Shown: positions 31,804-43,300 of the stretch, piece by piece | How positions within the stretch are numbered: the first letter of the stretch is position 1 | Layout: each line of letters begins with the position of its first letter | Source of the DNA: Symsagittifera roscoffensis | Lineage: Eukaryota > Xenacoelomorpha > Acoela > Convolutidae | Direction of reading: 5' to 3' | Length of the DNA: 64,000 bases | Assembly: GCF_963678635.1 (NCBI RefSeq) | Contig: NC_087062.1 | Coordinates: 73,191,345 to 73,255,344, forward strand | Translations under genes and position numbers: made by a program | The notes under the pieces: generated by a model | The model's database searches: none | Told to the model about the DNA's origin: nothing | The model's input: the letters and a program-made list of their open reading frames with translations, nothing else

Positions 31804-32890
31804 TTGATGAGTTTAAATGTATTAAAAAATATATTTTCAATGGAATCCGTCGGCTTGTCGAGCTGCTCGAATTTTCTTCCGGAACGCCCCTCGTCATACA
31901 AACTAGAAACAGACAAACCGGTTTTGCCGAAGATAGAACACTTGAGAAGGAAAATAGGTGAGAGAGATTTTGAATCATTAAGGGCGGTTTTAAAACGGAA
32001 TGCGGACGTATTTTCAAAACATAAGGCGTATATCGGTTGTTGCAACTTCGTCGAACACGAAATTGAGCTAGAGGAAGGCGCCATTCCTCATAGGGAAGGC
32101 GAAAGACGATTGGCGCCTCATAAATTGGAAGCGTGCCGAGCGGAAACAGAAATGTTAGCGAATATGACGTGATAGAACCCTCGAAGTCGCCTTGGGCTTG
32201 TTGGGTTGTCATGGCCAAAAAGAAAGGGGGCAGCTTAGGTTTTGTTAAGACTTTCGTTACCTGAGGGCGGTGATAGAAAAAGATGCGTACCCGATACCGC
32301 GAATAGGCGAGAGCCTCTCGAAACTTGGCGACGCCAAGTTCTTCACCACACTGAACTTGGGCTCTGCCTTCTGGCAAGTCCCTTTGCGAAAGTAGGACAG
32401 AGAAAAGACCGGATTCGCATGTGAGTTGGGGTTGTACCAGTAGAAGAGGATGCCCTTTGGCTTGTACAACGCCACGGCGACTTTTCAAAGACCGATGGCT
32501 CAGGCTTTGACTAAAGTAACGAAGAAGTAGGGGAATCTTGTGATGTGTTACGAGGATGACTTGGTCATAACAACACCCACCTTGGAAAGCCACATTGATC
32601 GACTCGATGAGGTCTTTGGTTCCATGAAAAGAGCAGGATTGAATTGCAAACCATCAAAATTTGAAAATCCTTTGAGATTCAATCAAGTACCTGGGAAGAA
32701 TGGTGGACAAGCTTGGCGAAAGGCCGGACCCGGAAGCAGTGGAGGCGGTGTTGACCTGGAAGGCCCCCAGAACGGACACACAGCTCTTGAGCTTCCTGGG
32801 GTTTGCCAATTATTACCGTGAGTTCATCAAATGATACGCAGACAAGGTGTACCTCATGCAGAATTTGATGCGCAACAAAGGAAAGAAGTT
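31804..32890 (+). pseudogene. Reverse transcriptase of E3
   Basis: The frame 31804-32172 carries the pre-RT segment with FESLRAVLKRNADVFSKHK and CCNFVEHEIELEEGAIPHRE. After shifts come an AYPIPRI-like piece, FTTLNLGSAFWQV-like palm A, and the frame 32540-32821 with the active site CYEDDLVITTPTLESHIDRL. YxDD is Tyr-Glu-Asp-Asp here (32549-32560), an unusual variant, probably a mutation of YVDD. Thumb sequence FLGFANYYREFIK appears near 32790. Inactive because of frameshifts. Confidence 0.75.
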
Positions 32891-32959
32891 CGAATGGAAT
32901 GAAGAAGCTCAAGAACATAAAGCGGGAACTGTGGGAAGCGCCAGTGCTAGGCATGCCTA

Positions 32960-33360
32960 CAGAGAAGGGCATGTAAGTTCTTGACACAGATGCATCAGTG
33001 GTAGCCTTCTCAGGAATACTGCATCAGGAGCAGGAGTGGAAAGGGAGAACAGTTCTCCGTCCCAATACATATGGCAGTAAAGTGTTGAGTGACAATGGAA
33101 TGAAATATGGTGCACTAAAGGCAGAAATGTTTGCAGTGGTCACATTCGTGGAGAAATACCGCGCATACTTAGGGATCGCTCCCTTTAAGCTACGCGTGGA
33201 CAATAGAGCGTTATCCTGGTTGAAGACGTACTCGATGGACCAGAGCTATATTGGTCGGTGGATAGTCAGGTTAGACGGCTACCACATGATAATCGAGCAC
33301 AGGATGCGCGACAAACACAAGAATTCTGAAGCCTCAGCAAGAAAACTGAGTTGAAACACT
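32960..33360 (+). pseudogene. RNase H of E3
   Basis: After a stop near 32968 the sequence reads VLDTDASVVAFSGILHQEQE, then PNTYGSKVLSDNGMKYGALK, MFAVVTFVEKYRAYLG, LRVDNRALSWLKTYSMDQSY and YHMIIEHRMRDKHKNSEA. The catalytic DTDAS and the VDNRAL Asp are present. The final H-x-N-A-D motif is altered to HKNSEAS, and the conserved Glu of NEMKY is Gly. Would remove template RNA; likely inactive. Confidence 0.75.
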
Positions 33361-33429
33361 AAAACAGACTAGAACAGAAACAAGCCAATCAGGCGGAAAC
33401 CAAGGAAGGGTTCTCGTTTCTGAACAAAG

Positions 33430-34640
33430 AAACTTACGAGTCGTTTTCCTTGACGAGACGGTTGGACAAATCTGGACATCCAATTCCGGGACACCTCACG
33501 TTACCGGTGGAAAAGGCAGCAGAAATAAATATCTTAATAAAGAAGGAACCGGTGCCTTTGGATATGTTGCTACGTTCGAACCTGGTCCAACATGAACTTA
33601 CTCTTAACAACATAAACAGCCTCTCATTGCTGGACAAAAGGTTGCAGGTCACTCCGCAAGTGATGCGGATGCTGGGTGAATTGTTGGGGAGAGAAGTGAC
33701 CAGAGATGACCCCAAGTGGACAGGGGCCATGCATCGCTAACAGTCAGTGAGATATTATAGATTAAGCCATCAAGACGTCAACACAAGGAAAATGAAAGGG
33801 AATGTAGGACGATAGTTCAGCAACTAGTATCCTCGATACCCCAAAACGTCTTGACGAGTACATCATATAAAAGACAAGAACAGAGTAAGGGGACAAAAAG
33901 GAAAACCGGTGAGGACCAGGATCAGAAAGGCGAAGAAGTTGAACAAAACCTGGGGGAAGAAACTTTGGACGGGGTGGAGGACGTTGATGGAGACAGGCGA
34001 CTTAATCAAAAAGACCCGGGGCAAGAAAGTTTGTCCGGGGAGTCAGGCGTAGAGGAAAATGTTCAAGGTGAGGAACAAGATCTGGAGGATAAAATTTTGT
34101 CCCGGAGTTCAGATGCATGAGCAGAGCGAATAAAACTGATCCCGAAGAAGAAACGTGCTCCGTGGCAGACTTTTCCATTGATGACAACTGGAGGAATCCA
34201 GGAATTGACACCTACTCAGACAGGAACTCGAGCTCCGAATTGGCAGAGCTAGCGATCCACACGTTACTAGTGGAGACTCGAGCAAGAGACCTGGACAGAT
34301 AAGTATATCAAGACCCTGACAGTGATCACTAGGTGGTACCCAGCGAAACAGTCTTCGACAACGCAGCAGATGATCTAGAAACAATAGCGGTATCGAAACG
34401 ATCGATGAGTTTGTTGCCGCAGAAAGAAGTAGTCAGGACTAATCTTCAACCCTCCAGACAAGAAACAGAGCCATTGGCGAAGATTTGGTGCGTAAAGATG
34501 GAAGATGACACGCATCAGCCCGACGAAAAGATTAATCAATTCAGGGTCATGAAGACATACTTGAAGGCAAGATACAGATTCTCGGACCTACTAAGAGCGC
34601 AAAGAAATTACCGCTTGACGAGTAACTAGAAAAGGTGGAT
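33430..34640 (+). pseudogene. Long acidic insert between RNase H and integrase of E3
   Basis: The frame 33450-33740 has TRRLDKSGHPIPGHLTLPVE and VPLDMLLRSNLVQHELTLN; 33851-34120 is Glu/Asp-rich with QESLSGESGVEENV; 34333-34629 carries KRSMSLLPQKEVVRTNLQ, an AKIWCVKMEDDTHQ-like piece and MKTYLKARYRFSDLLRAQ. E4 has the same modules at 57996-59167. I recognise no known domain. The MKTYLKARYRF segment may already belong to a helical integrase-proximal domain. Stops separate the frames. Confidence 0.55.
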
Positions 34641-34659
34641 CGAAAATGGAGCACCACAC

Positions 34660-35800
34660 AAAGGTAACCTGGAGGAAGACAGCTACCGTATTCTGAGACA
34701 GTACTTTATGCAGAAAGAGCGAAGGTTATATCTGAACAAGGACGGTATCGTGGCTTGTAAGAGAAGAGAAGAAGACAAAGTCCTGTACAAATATAACGCA
34801 ATAGCACTGCCACAACTCTATCGGACAGAACTTTTAATCAGATCGCATGATCAGATGGACCATCAGGGAATTGACAAAGTATACCGGAGGGTTTTGAAGC
34901 TCTTTGAGTGGACTGGAATTAAGAAGGCATACGAGAAGTGGGTAACAGCATGTCTCTCATGTCAACTGGTCAAGGATCCAAGAAAATTGCGATTTTCTTT
35001 GCAGTCGATCGAGTCATCTGAGTTCAACGAGGTGGTGCAGATTGACCACCAAAAAATCTGTCTGACAGACAGTGGCTACAATCAGGTCTTGGTCATGATA
35101 GATCACATCACGAAAAAAGCAGAGGCCGCGCCCTGCATAACTGCCTCAGCAGAAAAAAGACGTGCGATCATCTAATCAACCCGTGGACAGCGAGACATGG
35201 TTGTCCGATGAAGTTTCAATCGGACAATGGAACGGCTTTCGTAGGAGAACTTAACAAAGAGCTAATGATACGCTCTCAGGTGGCCCAAGCTCATTCCACG
35301 ACATACCATCCCCACGCAAATGCCTTAGTGGAGAAACAAAATTGGACGTTGGTGTCGACGCTGAGGGTATATTACTCCAGGTACTTGCCCGATTGGGACA
35401 GATACCTTCCACAGGTGATGGCAGCTTACAACAGCACGCAACACTCCACAACCGGAGTTAGTCAACACATGACGTTAACCGGTCACCAGAATTCTTTTCC
35501 CTTGATTTTCTTTTACCCAGATTATGAGAGAAAGAAAACACCACCACAGGTCTACGTAAGGGTTGTGATTAGACGTCAACAAGAAGTAAACGAATTGTGC
35601 AGACGTGGAGGGGACCCTAAAGAAGTGGAGGGGACCCTTCATGATCACGGAAGTGCACCAAGAGGGACTTTTTTACAGTCTGAGTACCGGTCGAGCCGCT
35701 CAATTCGAAAAAACCGAGCCACACGGAAGACTGGTGCAAACCTGCAGACATGGAAGAATAGGATTTTCTAATGATTGGCACTGCCTGCGAGGTCAATGAG
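34660..35800 (+). pseudogene. Integrase of E3 with GPF/Y module
   Basis: The frame 34708-35175 contains the zinc-binding domain (H47 and H52 in SHDQMDHQG, C82 and C85 in ACLSCQ) and the first catalytic Asp in VVQIDHQK. The frame 35208-35771 has the second Asp in FQSDNGTAF and the Glu in HANALVEKQ. Spacing is exactly 35 residues, the D,D(35)E of Ty3/gypsy integrases. A third frame at 35605 holds KKWRGPFMITEVHQEGLFYS, the GPF/Y module. One frameshift near 35175-35208 and a deletion near 35600 break it; all catalytic residues survive. Confidence 0.85.
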
Positions 35801-36483
35801 AAAGTCATCAGGGGGAAAAATGATGGGAATGAGGTCGTAGAGGAAGGATCAAGTGCACCACTGGACTTCAATCCCAATGAGGTGATTGAAGCAGATGAAG
35901 AAAAGAAACCGTACTCTACGCAGAAGAGGACCGGCAAGACCCCGAACAGATGGAGTTCCCCAAGAAATTGGAACCTGGCCTTCCATTTACGATACAGACA
36001 CGACAGAGTGACAGGACAAGACTCGCGACGAAATACAATCCTTGCGGAGATGGCTTCTTAGTGGACAGAATAGATCTGAAAGATATAGTGGAAGAATTGG
36101 CGGGTCTGGAAGAAACAACCGTGTCACAATACATCGACATAGTCGACGACAGCGACGAGGAGTGGATCGATGACCGGTCTAAATCCGAGGTAGAATTCGA
36201 CGACGAGCAACAGCAATCGTATGAACATCTGCATGTCTTTGAATGGCTGAACGAAATGACGTCGGAACCAAAGGAGACCAGTGTCACGATTCAAGATGTG
36301 GACCGTGAGAGCATGAAATACATAAAAACCGAAAGAGATGAAATTTCCTGGGTTGCCCAGGAAGGGCAATTACTCATTCCTCAATCCAACCTCTTCTTTT
36401 TATCCAGTATGCGATCGACGGGGATGTCGATGGATATTTTGGTCCGGGGAGTGGTGGTAGGACTTACTCACACTGAAAAATGA
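35771..36483 (+). pseudogene. Acidic post-integrase tail of E3
   Basis: Two overlapping frames (35771-36061 and 35950-36483) hold ACEVNEKVIRGKNDGNEVVE, a PKKLEPGLPFTIQTRQSDRT segment, VDDSDEEWIDDRSKSEVEFD and YEHLHVFEWLNEMTSEP, leading into the FFLSSMRSTGMSMDILVRG motif at the start of the macro-like module. Strongly acidic, probably disordered. Same order in E2. Confidence 0.6.
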
Positions 36484-37048
36484 TTAATAAAAAAATTAAG
36501 AATAGCAAGAGAGACAGGTGATCTAGAAGCAAAAGTAGGCAAGGACCCTAAGAAACCGGACATAGGGAGCGTTGTTGAGTCATATTTTAACTTGCCAATT
36601 GAGTACTCAAGTAGCATAATACTGACAGATAGCGATTTTATACTTACAGATAGATCTTGTGCGATAGCGATCACAACGGACATGAGTTTTAGGACAGCGT
36701 TAGCAGCTGATTCTAAGAGAGAACTTAAAAACATAGAATTCCCTTGGAAGCAAAGACCAGTAATAGGAGCGTAGCAGCCTTGCCTCCGGCGGCTTCGCAG
36801 TTACCAGGAAAGTATTTATGCTTCTTGGTGACCAGGGCGACTGAGAAGCGGTACGTGGACCCGGAAAACTTGGTCCTGTCCTTGACGAGACTGAGAGACT
36901 TCCTTGTGGAAAGGGGGGTGAAGGAACTCTCGCTTCCACTATACGACCCGAACCGAGAACGAGTGCATCCACGGGAGCTACATGCACTGATACACGTAAT
37001 TTTTTTCGATACTAACATACAAGTATACTTACATAAGAAATATTATTG
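36395..37048 (+). pseudogene. Macro-domain-like C-terminal module of E3
   Basis: The best-preserved copy. In order: MSMDILVRGVVVGLTHTEK followed by a TGA (36481), SYFNLPIEYSSSIILTDSDF, CAIAITTDMSFRTALAADS, a one-base shift near 36770, then LPPAASQLPGKYLCFLVTRA, LVLSLTRLRDFLVERGVKEL, SLPLYDPNRERVHPRELHAL, VIFFDTNIQVYLHKKYY and stop. The alternation of strands and helices parallels TARG1-type macro domains. The ADP-ribose glycine loops are not conserved, so ligand binding is uncertain. It lies after the integrase and acidic tail, a position where I know of no standard Ty3/gypsy domain. Confidence 0.6.
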
Positions 37049-37330
37049 ATAATATCATTGATTATATGCTGAGTTTAGTTTGCATGCAACCTAAACTCAT
37101 ACTATGTGTGTTGTGTGTGATATGTTGTGTGTTTTGTGTTATGTTATTAAGACCTTCGGTACAAAGGGATTAGTGACCATGAATGATTCAATAAGGATTT
37201 TAGGAAAAGATCCAAAGTTTGGACTGTCCATTCTTAGATCACATTCCAAGATTTTTAGCAATAGATTGATTTTAATATATTTTAAGATCAAGATCATTTT
37301 ATCTGATTGTTTTAAATCATTTCTAACGAA
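37049..37330 (+). repeat. Spacer between E3 and relic B, shared with E2
   Basis: Short, AT-rich, with a TGTGTGTTGTGTG tract near 37105-37135. From about 37195 the words AAAAGATCCAAAGTTTGGAC and ATCATTTTATCTGATTG match the minus strand of 10401-10700, which also follows a macro-like end. No coding frame of note. It could hold the promoter for relic B or be an internal untranslated region. Confidence 0.55.
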
Positions 37331-37705
37331 ATGGAAAACTTCGTTTTGAAAAAACTGATGGACCTAGCGGAGGCATATATAGGACCGATGATAGACGCGA
37401 TCTATCGTCGGATGATGGATCGAGACTTCGCTCTGAAGGACCCAGAGGTAGTCATGTTGCTGGTCACCCTAATAAACATCTTAGGGCATGATAACCGTGG
37501 GGACCGCCCCACGGAAGTCTTATTGATGGTCGCATATGGAGAACGGGGAGTACTAGATCGCCCAAACATGAGGGTAATGAGGTGGAGAAACGGGGCTCCC
37601 TCAGGAAGTGACTTGGCGAACGAGCCTGGGTTGGGGAATTCCAGGACCTACCAACCAGGTGAGATGATTGCATCAAGAGATGAACAGCGAGGCTACCTCG
37701 TCTAG
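37331..37705 (+). pseudogene. N-terminal helical module of polyprotein B
   Basis: Starts at the ATG at 37331 (MENFVLKKLMDLAEAYIGPM), which I take as the true protein start because A has an equivalent ATG at 1229. Contains IDAIYRRMMD, VVMLLVTLINILGHD and RPTEVLLMVAYGERG, aligned with A. Ends in a glycine/serine-rich stretch and a TAG. Function unknown. Confidence 0.55.
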
Positions 37706-37835
37706 TTCACAACTGAGACCAACTGTGCCACCAAAGAGGGCGGGAGTAGAAGAAGAAGTTCAGACGTATGAAACGATGCAAGATCTGAACGGAACGATGT
37801 AAGAACTTGAGAAGACCAGAAGAGAGCCAGATCAA

Positions 37836-38392
37836 ATGACTAAGACTATGCTCAGTTTAGCAGAAGACAGAGGTATGTGGAAGAGACTGTTTGAAGATTG
37901 TAACAAGAAGCAGAGTGATGAAATAGAACGTTTGGGGCGAGAATACAAAGAGCGATCGGAACGGCTGGCGTTGACGACAGCAGTAGAAAAAGCAATAAAT
38001 GCAAGAAATTTTACTCGTGGGCAGTCCCCGATGGAGCTCCTTACGCCTCGCTAACTAAGTCAAACGACGGAGGTGAGGTGCGACCCCCGACTGCGACCGG
38101 AAGAATGACGATCCCGGACCCAAGTGACACCTTAGGTGACCCAGTCGTGGAGCAGACGGTGCGGAAGTTGATAGAAACAGCTGGACGACTTCTTGCTAAT
38201 AGGAGTGCGCCAGATTCCGGCGTGACTGTACCCTATGGAACAATAGATGATACGTGCAGAGTGAAGCTCTCCCAAGAGACGATGAAGAAAATAGGAGCTG
38301 ACAGTATCACGTTTCCAGCAAAGACCTCTGGAGCCCCTGAAAGAAAAATTGCAACAGCCACCGCTCGGGACATCTCATTTGATACTGGGTGA
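37836..38392 (+). pseudogene. Coiled coil and pre-SGNH linker of polyprotein B
   Basis: 37836-38054 encodes a charged heptad-like stretch with MWKRLFEDCNKKQSDEIERL and YKERSERLALTTAVE. The next frame, 38078-38392, reads a proline-rich start (RPPTATGRMTIPDPSDTLG), VEQTVRKLIETAGRLLANRS and VPYGTIDDTCRVKLSQETMK. These sit just before the SGNH block I. No family recognised; the coiled coil suggests self-association. Confidence 0.45.
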
Positions 38393-38971
38393 AAGTTTGT
38401 TGAGAGTTCTCCAAAACCTGAGGACCTCTAGGATCACCCCGGTGATGGCCTTTGGAGGTGCCACGATAGCCCAGCTATATCGAATGGTGCAGCTAATAGA
38501 CCCAGGAAGAAACAATGTGTCCAGAGGTTCAGATGAGGAACATGCACAATGGGAATCGATGATGGTGTGCCTATTCACTACTCTCTGGCAGAAGTTCAAA
38601 TGTGCGGTACTGACCGTCTGCACTGTACCGATGAGCACGAGAACGCTGCTTTCGGCATAAAGGAGGCATAACGAAAGAATTAACCGGTGGAAGAACATAC
38701 TGAGAAATCTGGCGAGTCGTAATGCTAGACAGATGATCCTCATTGATATTGAACATGAGCTCAGAGCTATGGATTAGACCAGACTTACCACCGATGGAAT
38801 CCACTTCGATAGTATAGAAGGACAAGCCTGGATGAACCGAGTCTTCCGAGAGCGACTGGATGAGATGGAGGTCGAGCTCTTTGACACGGGAGTACAAAGA
38901 AAGAAGAAACAACGAATGAGCCAGCCGGAACTCTCAAACTTCGTGCCGACCAAGTTAGAAACACGTCTGTG
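38371..38971 (+). pseudogene. SGNH hydrolase-like module 1 of polyprotein B
   Basis: Block I is LILGESLLRVLQ, with Gly-Glu-Ser at 38389-38397 (Asp replaced by Glu, Ser kept). Then VMAFGGATIAQLYRMVQLID. Block III is damaged: GRNNVSRGSDEEHAQW lacks the GTND start, consistent with a short deletion against GTNDVSRG of A. Then TVCTVPMSTR, a TAA, RNARQMILIDIEHELRAMD, a TAG, and the intact DGIHFD with Asp at 38793 and His at 38802. Same fold as A module 1; resembles OSK/SGNH domains. Ser, Asp and His of the triad survive but the gene is broken. Confidence 0.7.
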
Positions 38972-39028
38972 ACCTAGAGGCCGCAAAGCTCCAGCGAGCC
39001 AAGGCAAAGAACGGACGTACTGGACCGA

Positions 39029-39553
39029 TTGGGAGAAGCGCAACTAAGAAGAACTATTCATCCACGGCGAAGATTAGGACCTGTTAACCCGACTACGGAG
39101 ACAACGGGTACCTCGAGACCGGAAACGAGATTGGAAACTAGATCGGAGACTAGATCGGAGACTACAAGCACCAGCCGAGAAGAACGACGACCATACAGAA
39201 GCTCTTTGATGTGGTTGAGGCCCATACCTTCCCCCTGACATCTCTATAAACGGGAACTAATGAAATTGAACCATCAGACGACAAGGTTTGCAACCGATGC
39301 CTTAAGGATGGTGAATGGAGCAAGGCTATCCGTCAATGGACTGTACTCAATCGCAGGTGTGGACTGGCTGGTAGCAGCTGGCATTAACTTCAGCTCCACG
39401 GCCGCCTTAAGATTTGCCGATTTAGAGGGACTGCCCTCAAAGAACACAATGATTCCAGTAAATGCAGGACCCTTGCAGGACGTCATAATTATTCATGCTG
39501 AAGGAAATCGAGAAGAAAGACCCGGAAGATTCTTGACAAGAGGACACCGATAG
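39029..39553 (+). pseudogene. Linker of polyprotein B after SGNH module 1
   Basis: The frame 39029-39238 has RTIHPRRRLGPVNPTTETTG and a short tandem repeat encoding ETRSETRSETTS (near 39120-39170). The frame 39260-39553 has TTRFATDALRMVNGARLSVN and LYSIAGVDWLVAAGINFSST. No counterpart function is known. The Ser/Thr/Arg-rich part is likely disordered. Confidence 0.4.
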
Positions 39554-39607
39554 GACAACTTGTGAAAATGTTCAAGCACATGTTCAATACGAGCACCCCC
39601 ATCTCAC

Positions 39608-40377
39608 GTGAAAGAAAGAGCGTACCCTAAGCAGGTGACTCAAGAAGGCGATATTCAGAGATATGGAGGCATGAAGATGATTAGGAAGGACGAGACTATC
39701 TTTACGGCGTATGATAAAGCGGAAATGAGAAAAGCAAAAATTTTGATAGTTGCGAACTCGGACTTCGCGCATATCTCCAAGTCTCTGTTTTGGCCTGACG
39801 TTATAATGCCGGCAGCAGTCGACTTGGACCTAATGCAGTCGGTGTCAATGGCGATCGGGATACAACGACAACGGGAATTGAGCGCAGTCACGATCGTATT
39901 TGCCGGCATAAACGACCATCTACATAGAAGGGGTTTCCTGAGCAGACTCAGAGAACCTAAAACAGCAGAAGACGCAGTATGGCCAGCAATAAAGGATATC
40001 CTCGAATCGATTAGCGAAGTAATGGACACGCCGAAAGATGATGCATTCCAATGATAACACAGAATGCTGTGTTTGCACTGTCTCCCGGATATGCTCATCT
40101 CCCGGATGGACTGAAGTTTGTATATGCGATGGTGGCGTTGCTCTCGGAAGGGAAATATGATGTGATCATATCTGCCCCGAATCGCGGGATAGATCTGGAG
40201 AACCTAAGACTACTTAGGGCGGAATTACCTAGGGTGTGGTCCGACATCTCGAATGCGATGCGAGGATTGAGGACCATTCACGGGTTGGAAGTATCCATCT
40301 TTAGCCGACAACTCAAACTGAGACCAGGAATTGACGATGACCATCGAGTAATAGTAGCAATGTCTAACAAATTATAG
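39608..40377 (+). pseudogene. Degenerate SGNH-like module 2 of polyprotein B
   Basis: The frame 39608-40054 contains KAKILIVANSDFAHISKSLF (block I position, but Asn-Ser-Asp rather than Gly-Asp-Ser) and VTIVFAGINDHLHRRGFLSR (a GxND-like block III). It overlaps the frame 40051-40377, which has FALSPGYAHLPDGLKFVYAM and YDVIISAPNRGIDLENLRLL. Module A2 has SDF and GMNDHLH at the same steps. The nucleophile Ser is not in the right place, so this may be a non-catalytic SGNH fold. Tentative. Confidence 0.4.
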
Positions 40378-43300
40378 TTCCGAGGAAGGTAAATAAAAGA
40401 GGAAGGAGAAAGAAGGAAGAATCCCAAGGAGATGAGAGCTCACTTGGAAGCGATTGTCTTGAGAACGAAACCAAAGGCTAACAAGTGGCTGCACTTGACC
40501 CCTCGGTTAGCCGCATTGGGCATGGACGCTTTCGAGCGAGGCCCAGTGAAGATCAAGAACATCCATGCCTACCTGGTTAAAGAGGTAAACCTGGCCGAAA
40601 ATGCTGAAGACAAGTCGGCCGAGTTCGTAAACAGAGTGTGCCAAGTTACCCTGGAAGCTTTCTGGACACAGATTTTATAGGGATAAGAAGGCTTTGACCG
40701 GACCGACAGCATACTGCAAGGGTTGGGAGCCGGATGGACCGCGTCCTTCCTGGCAAAAGTCTATTCATCGCTCTCTCGATACCTGATCAGAGAGTTCCTC
40801 CAAGCCTTCACGAGTTATCAATCGTGGTAATACTAGCCCTGTTCTTGACGTTTGGAGTGGAGATTTTTGCGAGGGAACCAGTCGAACTGCTCACTGAAGT
40901 AGTGCAAGTTTTGCGGTTAGATGAACTTCTGACGCTAATTGCGATAAAGCACGGGAACTTGGGAGGATTGATGAATCTGATCCGCTACCCTGAGAAAATG
41001 AGAGAGAACGTGAGGAGGTTTGACGTGGAGCGGCCCACTGATTCCTGGACCAAGATAAGAGATCTGTGACATAATCTTATCAAGTACCTCCTGCAGCAGA
41101 ATCGCTTTGGAACAGGAGACGAGTAGACAATTGAGAAGGAAGAAGACGTGCGACGTCATGCTGGGGGCATGCCCCTGTTAACTGGCCTGAGCCTGGATAT
41201 GAGGACCGATCCCTTAGTACTGATCAGAGGAGCCACGGAGTTCGTGACGGATATACGGTCCTGCAGTCACGTTTGCGTTCCCTGACGTTAAGGTGGAGGC
41301 ATACAGGAGGTCGGTGTTGCATCTGAACCTCATGTCAGCAGAGGACGGAAGTGCACTTAACTGGCGCGAACAGCATGCACTACAAAAACATCAGAGCCGG
41401 AGATGTCATAAGTTTTGATGGTCACTTCCGTGATCGTATGGGAGAAGTGGAAAGAGGGCACATCGAAGTATTCCCAAAGCTCTGGAATTTAAGGCCCTAC
41501 ATTAAGAGGAACAACAGATTACAAGAATTCCTCGTCTGACTGCATCATATCACAAATTGAGAGAAGAAACGAAAGGCTGGGGTGACTACAAGAAACTGCC
41601 AAAAGCGATCCCTGAATTTCCCTTGATTAGAAGGATGTTGCTCTTGGAAGGGAAATATGATGTGATCATATCTCCCCGAATCGCGGAATAGAGATGGAGA
41701 ACCTAAGACCACTTAGGGCGGAATTACCTGCGGTGTGGTGTGACATCTCGAATGCGATGCGAGGATTAAAGGACCATTCACTACACATGTTAGTTTTAGA
41801 CGAAGTACTGCGGTTGGAACTGTCCATCTTCAGCCGAAAACTCAAACTGAGACCAGGAATTGACGATGACCATCGAATGATAGTAGCGATGTCTAACGAC
41901 TTATGATTCCGAGGAATGGAAATAAAAGAGGAAGGAGAAAGAAGTAAGAATTCCAAGGAGACGAGAGCTCACTTGGAAGCGATGGTCTTGGAAACGAAAC
42001 CAGAGGCTAACAAATGGCTGCACTTGACCCCTCGAAGAGCCGCATTGGCCACGGACGCTTTCGAGCGATGCCCAAAGATGAGCAAGAAGATCCATGCCTA
42101 CCCAAAGAGCTAAGCCTGGCTGAAATTACTGAAGAGAATTCGGCCGGGTTCGTAAACAGAGTGTGCCAAGTTACCCTGGAAGCTTTCTGGACACAAAACG
42201 TATAGGGAGAAGAAGGCTTTGACCGGACCGATAGCATACTGCAAGGGTTGGGAGCCGGATGGAACACGTCCCTCCTGGCAAAAGTCTACCCATCGCTCTC
42301 TCCATACCCGATCAGAGAGTTCCTCCAAGCATTCACGAGTTATCAATCGTGGTAATAATAGCCCTGTTCTTGACGTTTGGAGTGGAGAACTCTGCGAGGG
42401 AATCAGTGGTACTGCTCACTGAAGGAGTGCAGAAGTTCCTGTTAGATGAACTTCTGACGCTAATTGCGATAACGCACGGGAACTTGGGAGGATTGATGAA
42501 TCTGATCCGCTACCCTGAGCAAATGAGAGAGAACGCGAGGAGGTTTGACGTGGAGCAGCCCACTGATTCCCGGACCAAGATAAGAGATCTGTGACATACT
42601 CTTATCAAGTACCTCCTGCAGCAGAATCGCTTTGGAACAGGAACGAGTAGACAATTGAGAAGGAAGAAGACGTGCGACGTCATGCTGGGGGCATGCCCCT
42701 GTTAACTGGCCTGAGCCTGGATATGAGGACCGATCCCTTAGTACTGATCAGAGGAGCCACGGAGTTTGTGACGGATATACGGTCCTGCAGTCACGTTTGT
42801 GTTCCCTGACGTTAAGGTTGAGGCATAAAGGAGGTCGGTGTTGCATCTGAACCTCATGTCAGCAGAGGACGGAAGTGCACTTAACTGGTGCGAACGGCAT
42901 GAACTACAAAAATATCAGAGCCGGAGATGAATGACTGTCATAAATTTTGATGGTCACTTCCGTGATCGTATGGGAGAAGTGGAAAGAGGGCACATCGAAG
43001 TATTCCCGAAGCTCTGGAATTTAATGCCCTACATTAAGAGGAACGGCGAGATTACAAGAATTCCTCGTCTGAATGCATCATATCACAAATTGAGAGAAGA
43101 AACGAAAGGCTGGGGTGACTACAAGAAACTGCCAGAAGCGATCCCTTAATTTCCCTTGATTAGAAGGATGTTGCTCTTGGAAGGGAAAATGATGTGATCA
43201 TATCTGCCCCGAATCGCGGAATAGAGATGGAGAACCTAAGACCACTTAGGGCGGAATTACCTGCGGTGTGGTCCGACATCTCGAATGCGATGCAAGGATT

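Larger units (their letters stand above)
27004..37050 (+). mobile_element. E3: near full-length but decayed Ty3/gypsy element
   Basis: It contains all expected modules in order: gag with one CCHC knuckle still readable, duplicated protease, RT, RNase H, long acidic insert, integrase with GPF/Y, acidic tail and macro-like C-terminus. Many stops and frameshifts make it inactive. It points away from the inverted-repeat block, as does E2 on the other side. Relic B begins 280 bases after its end on the same strand. Confidence 0.85.
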
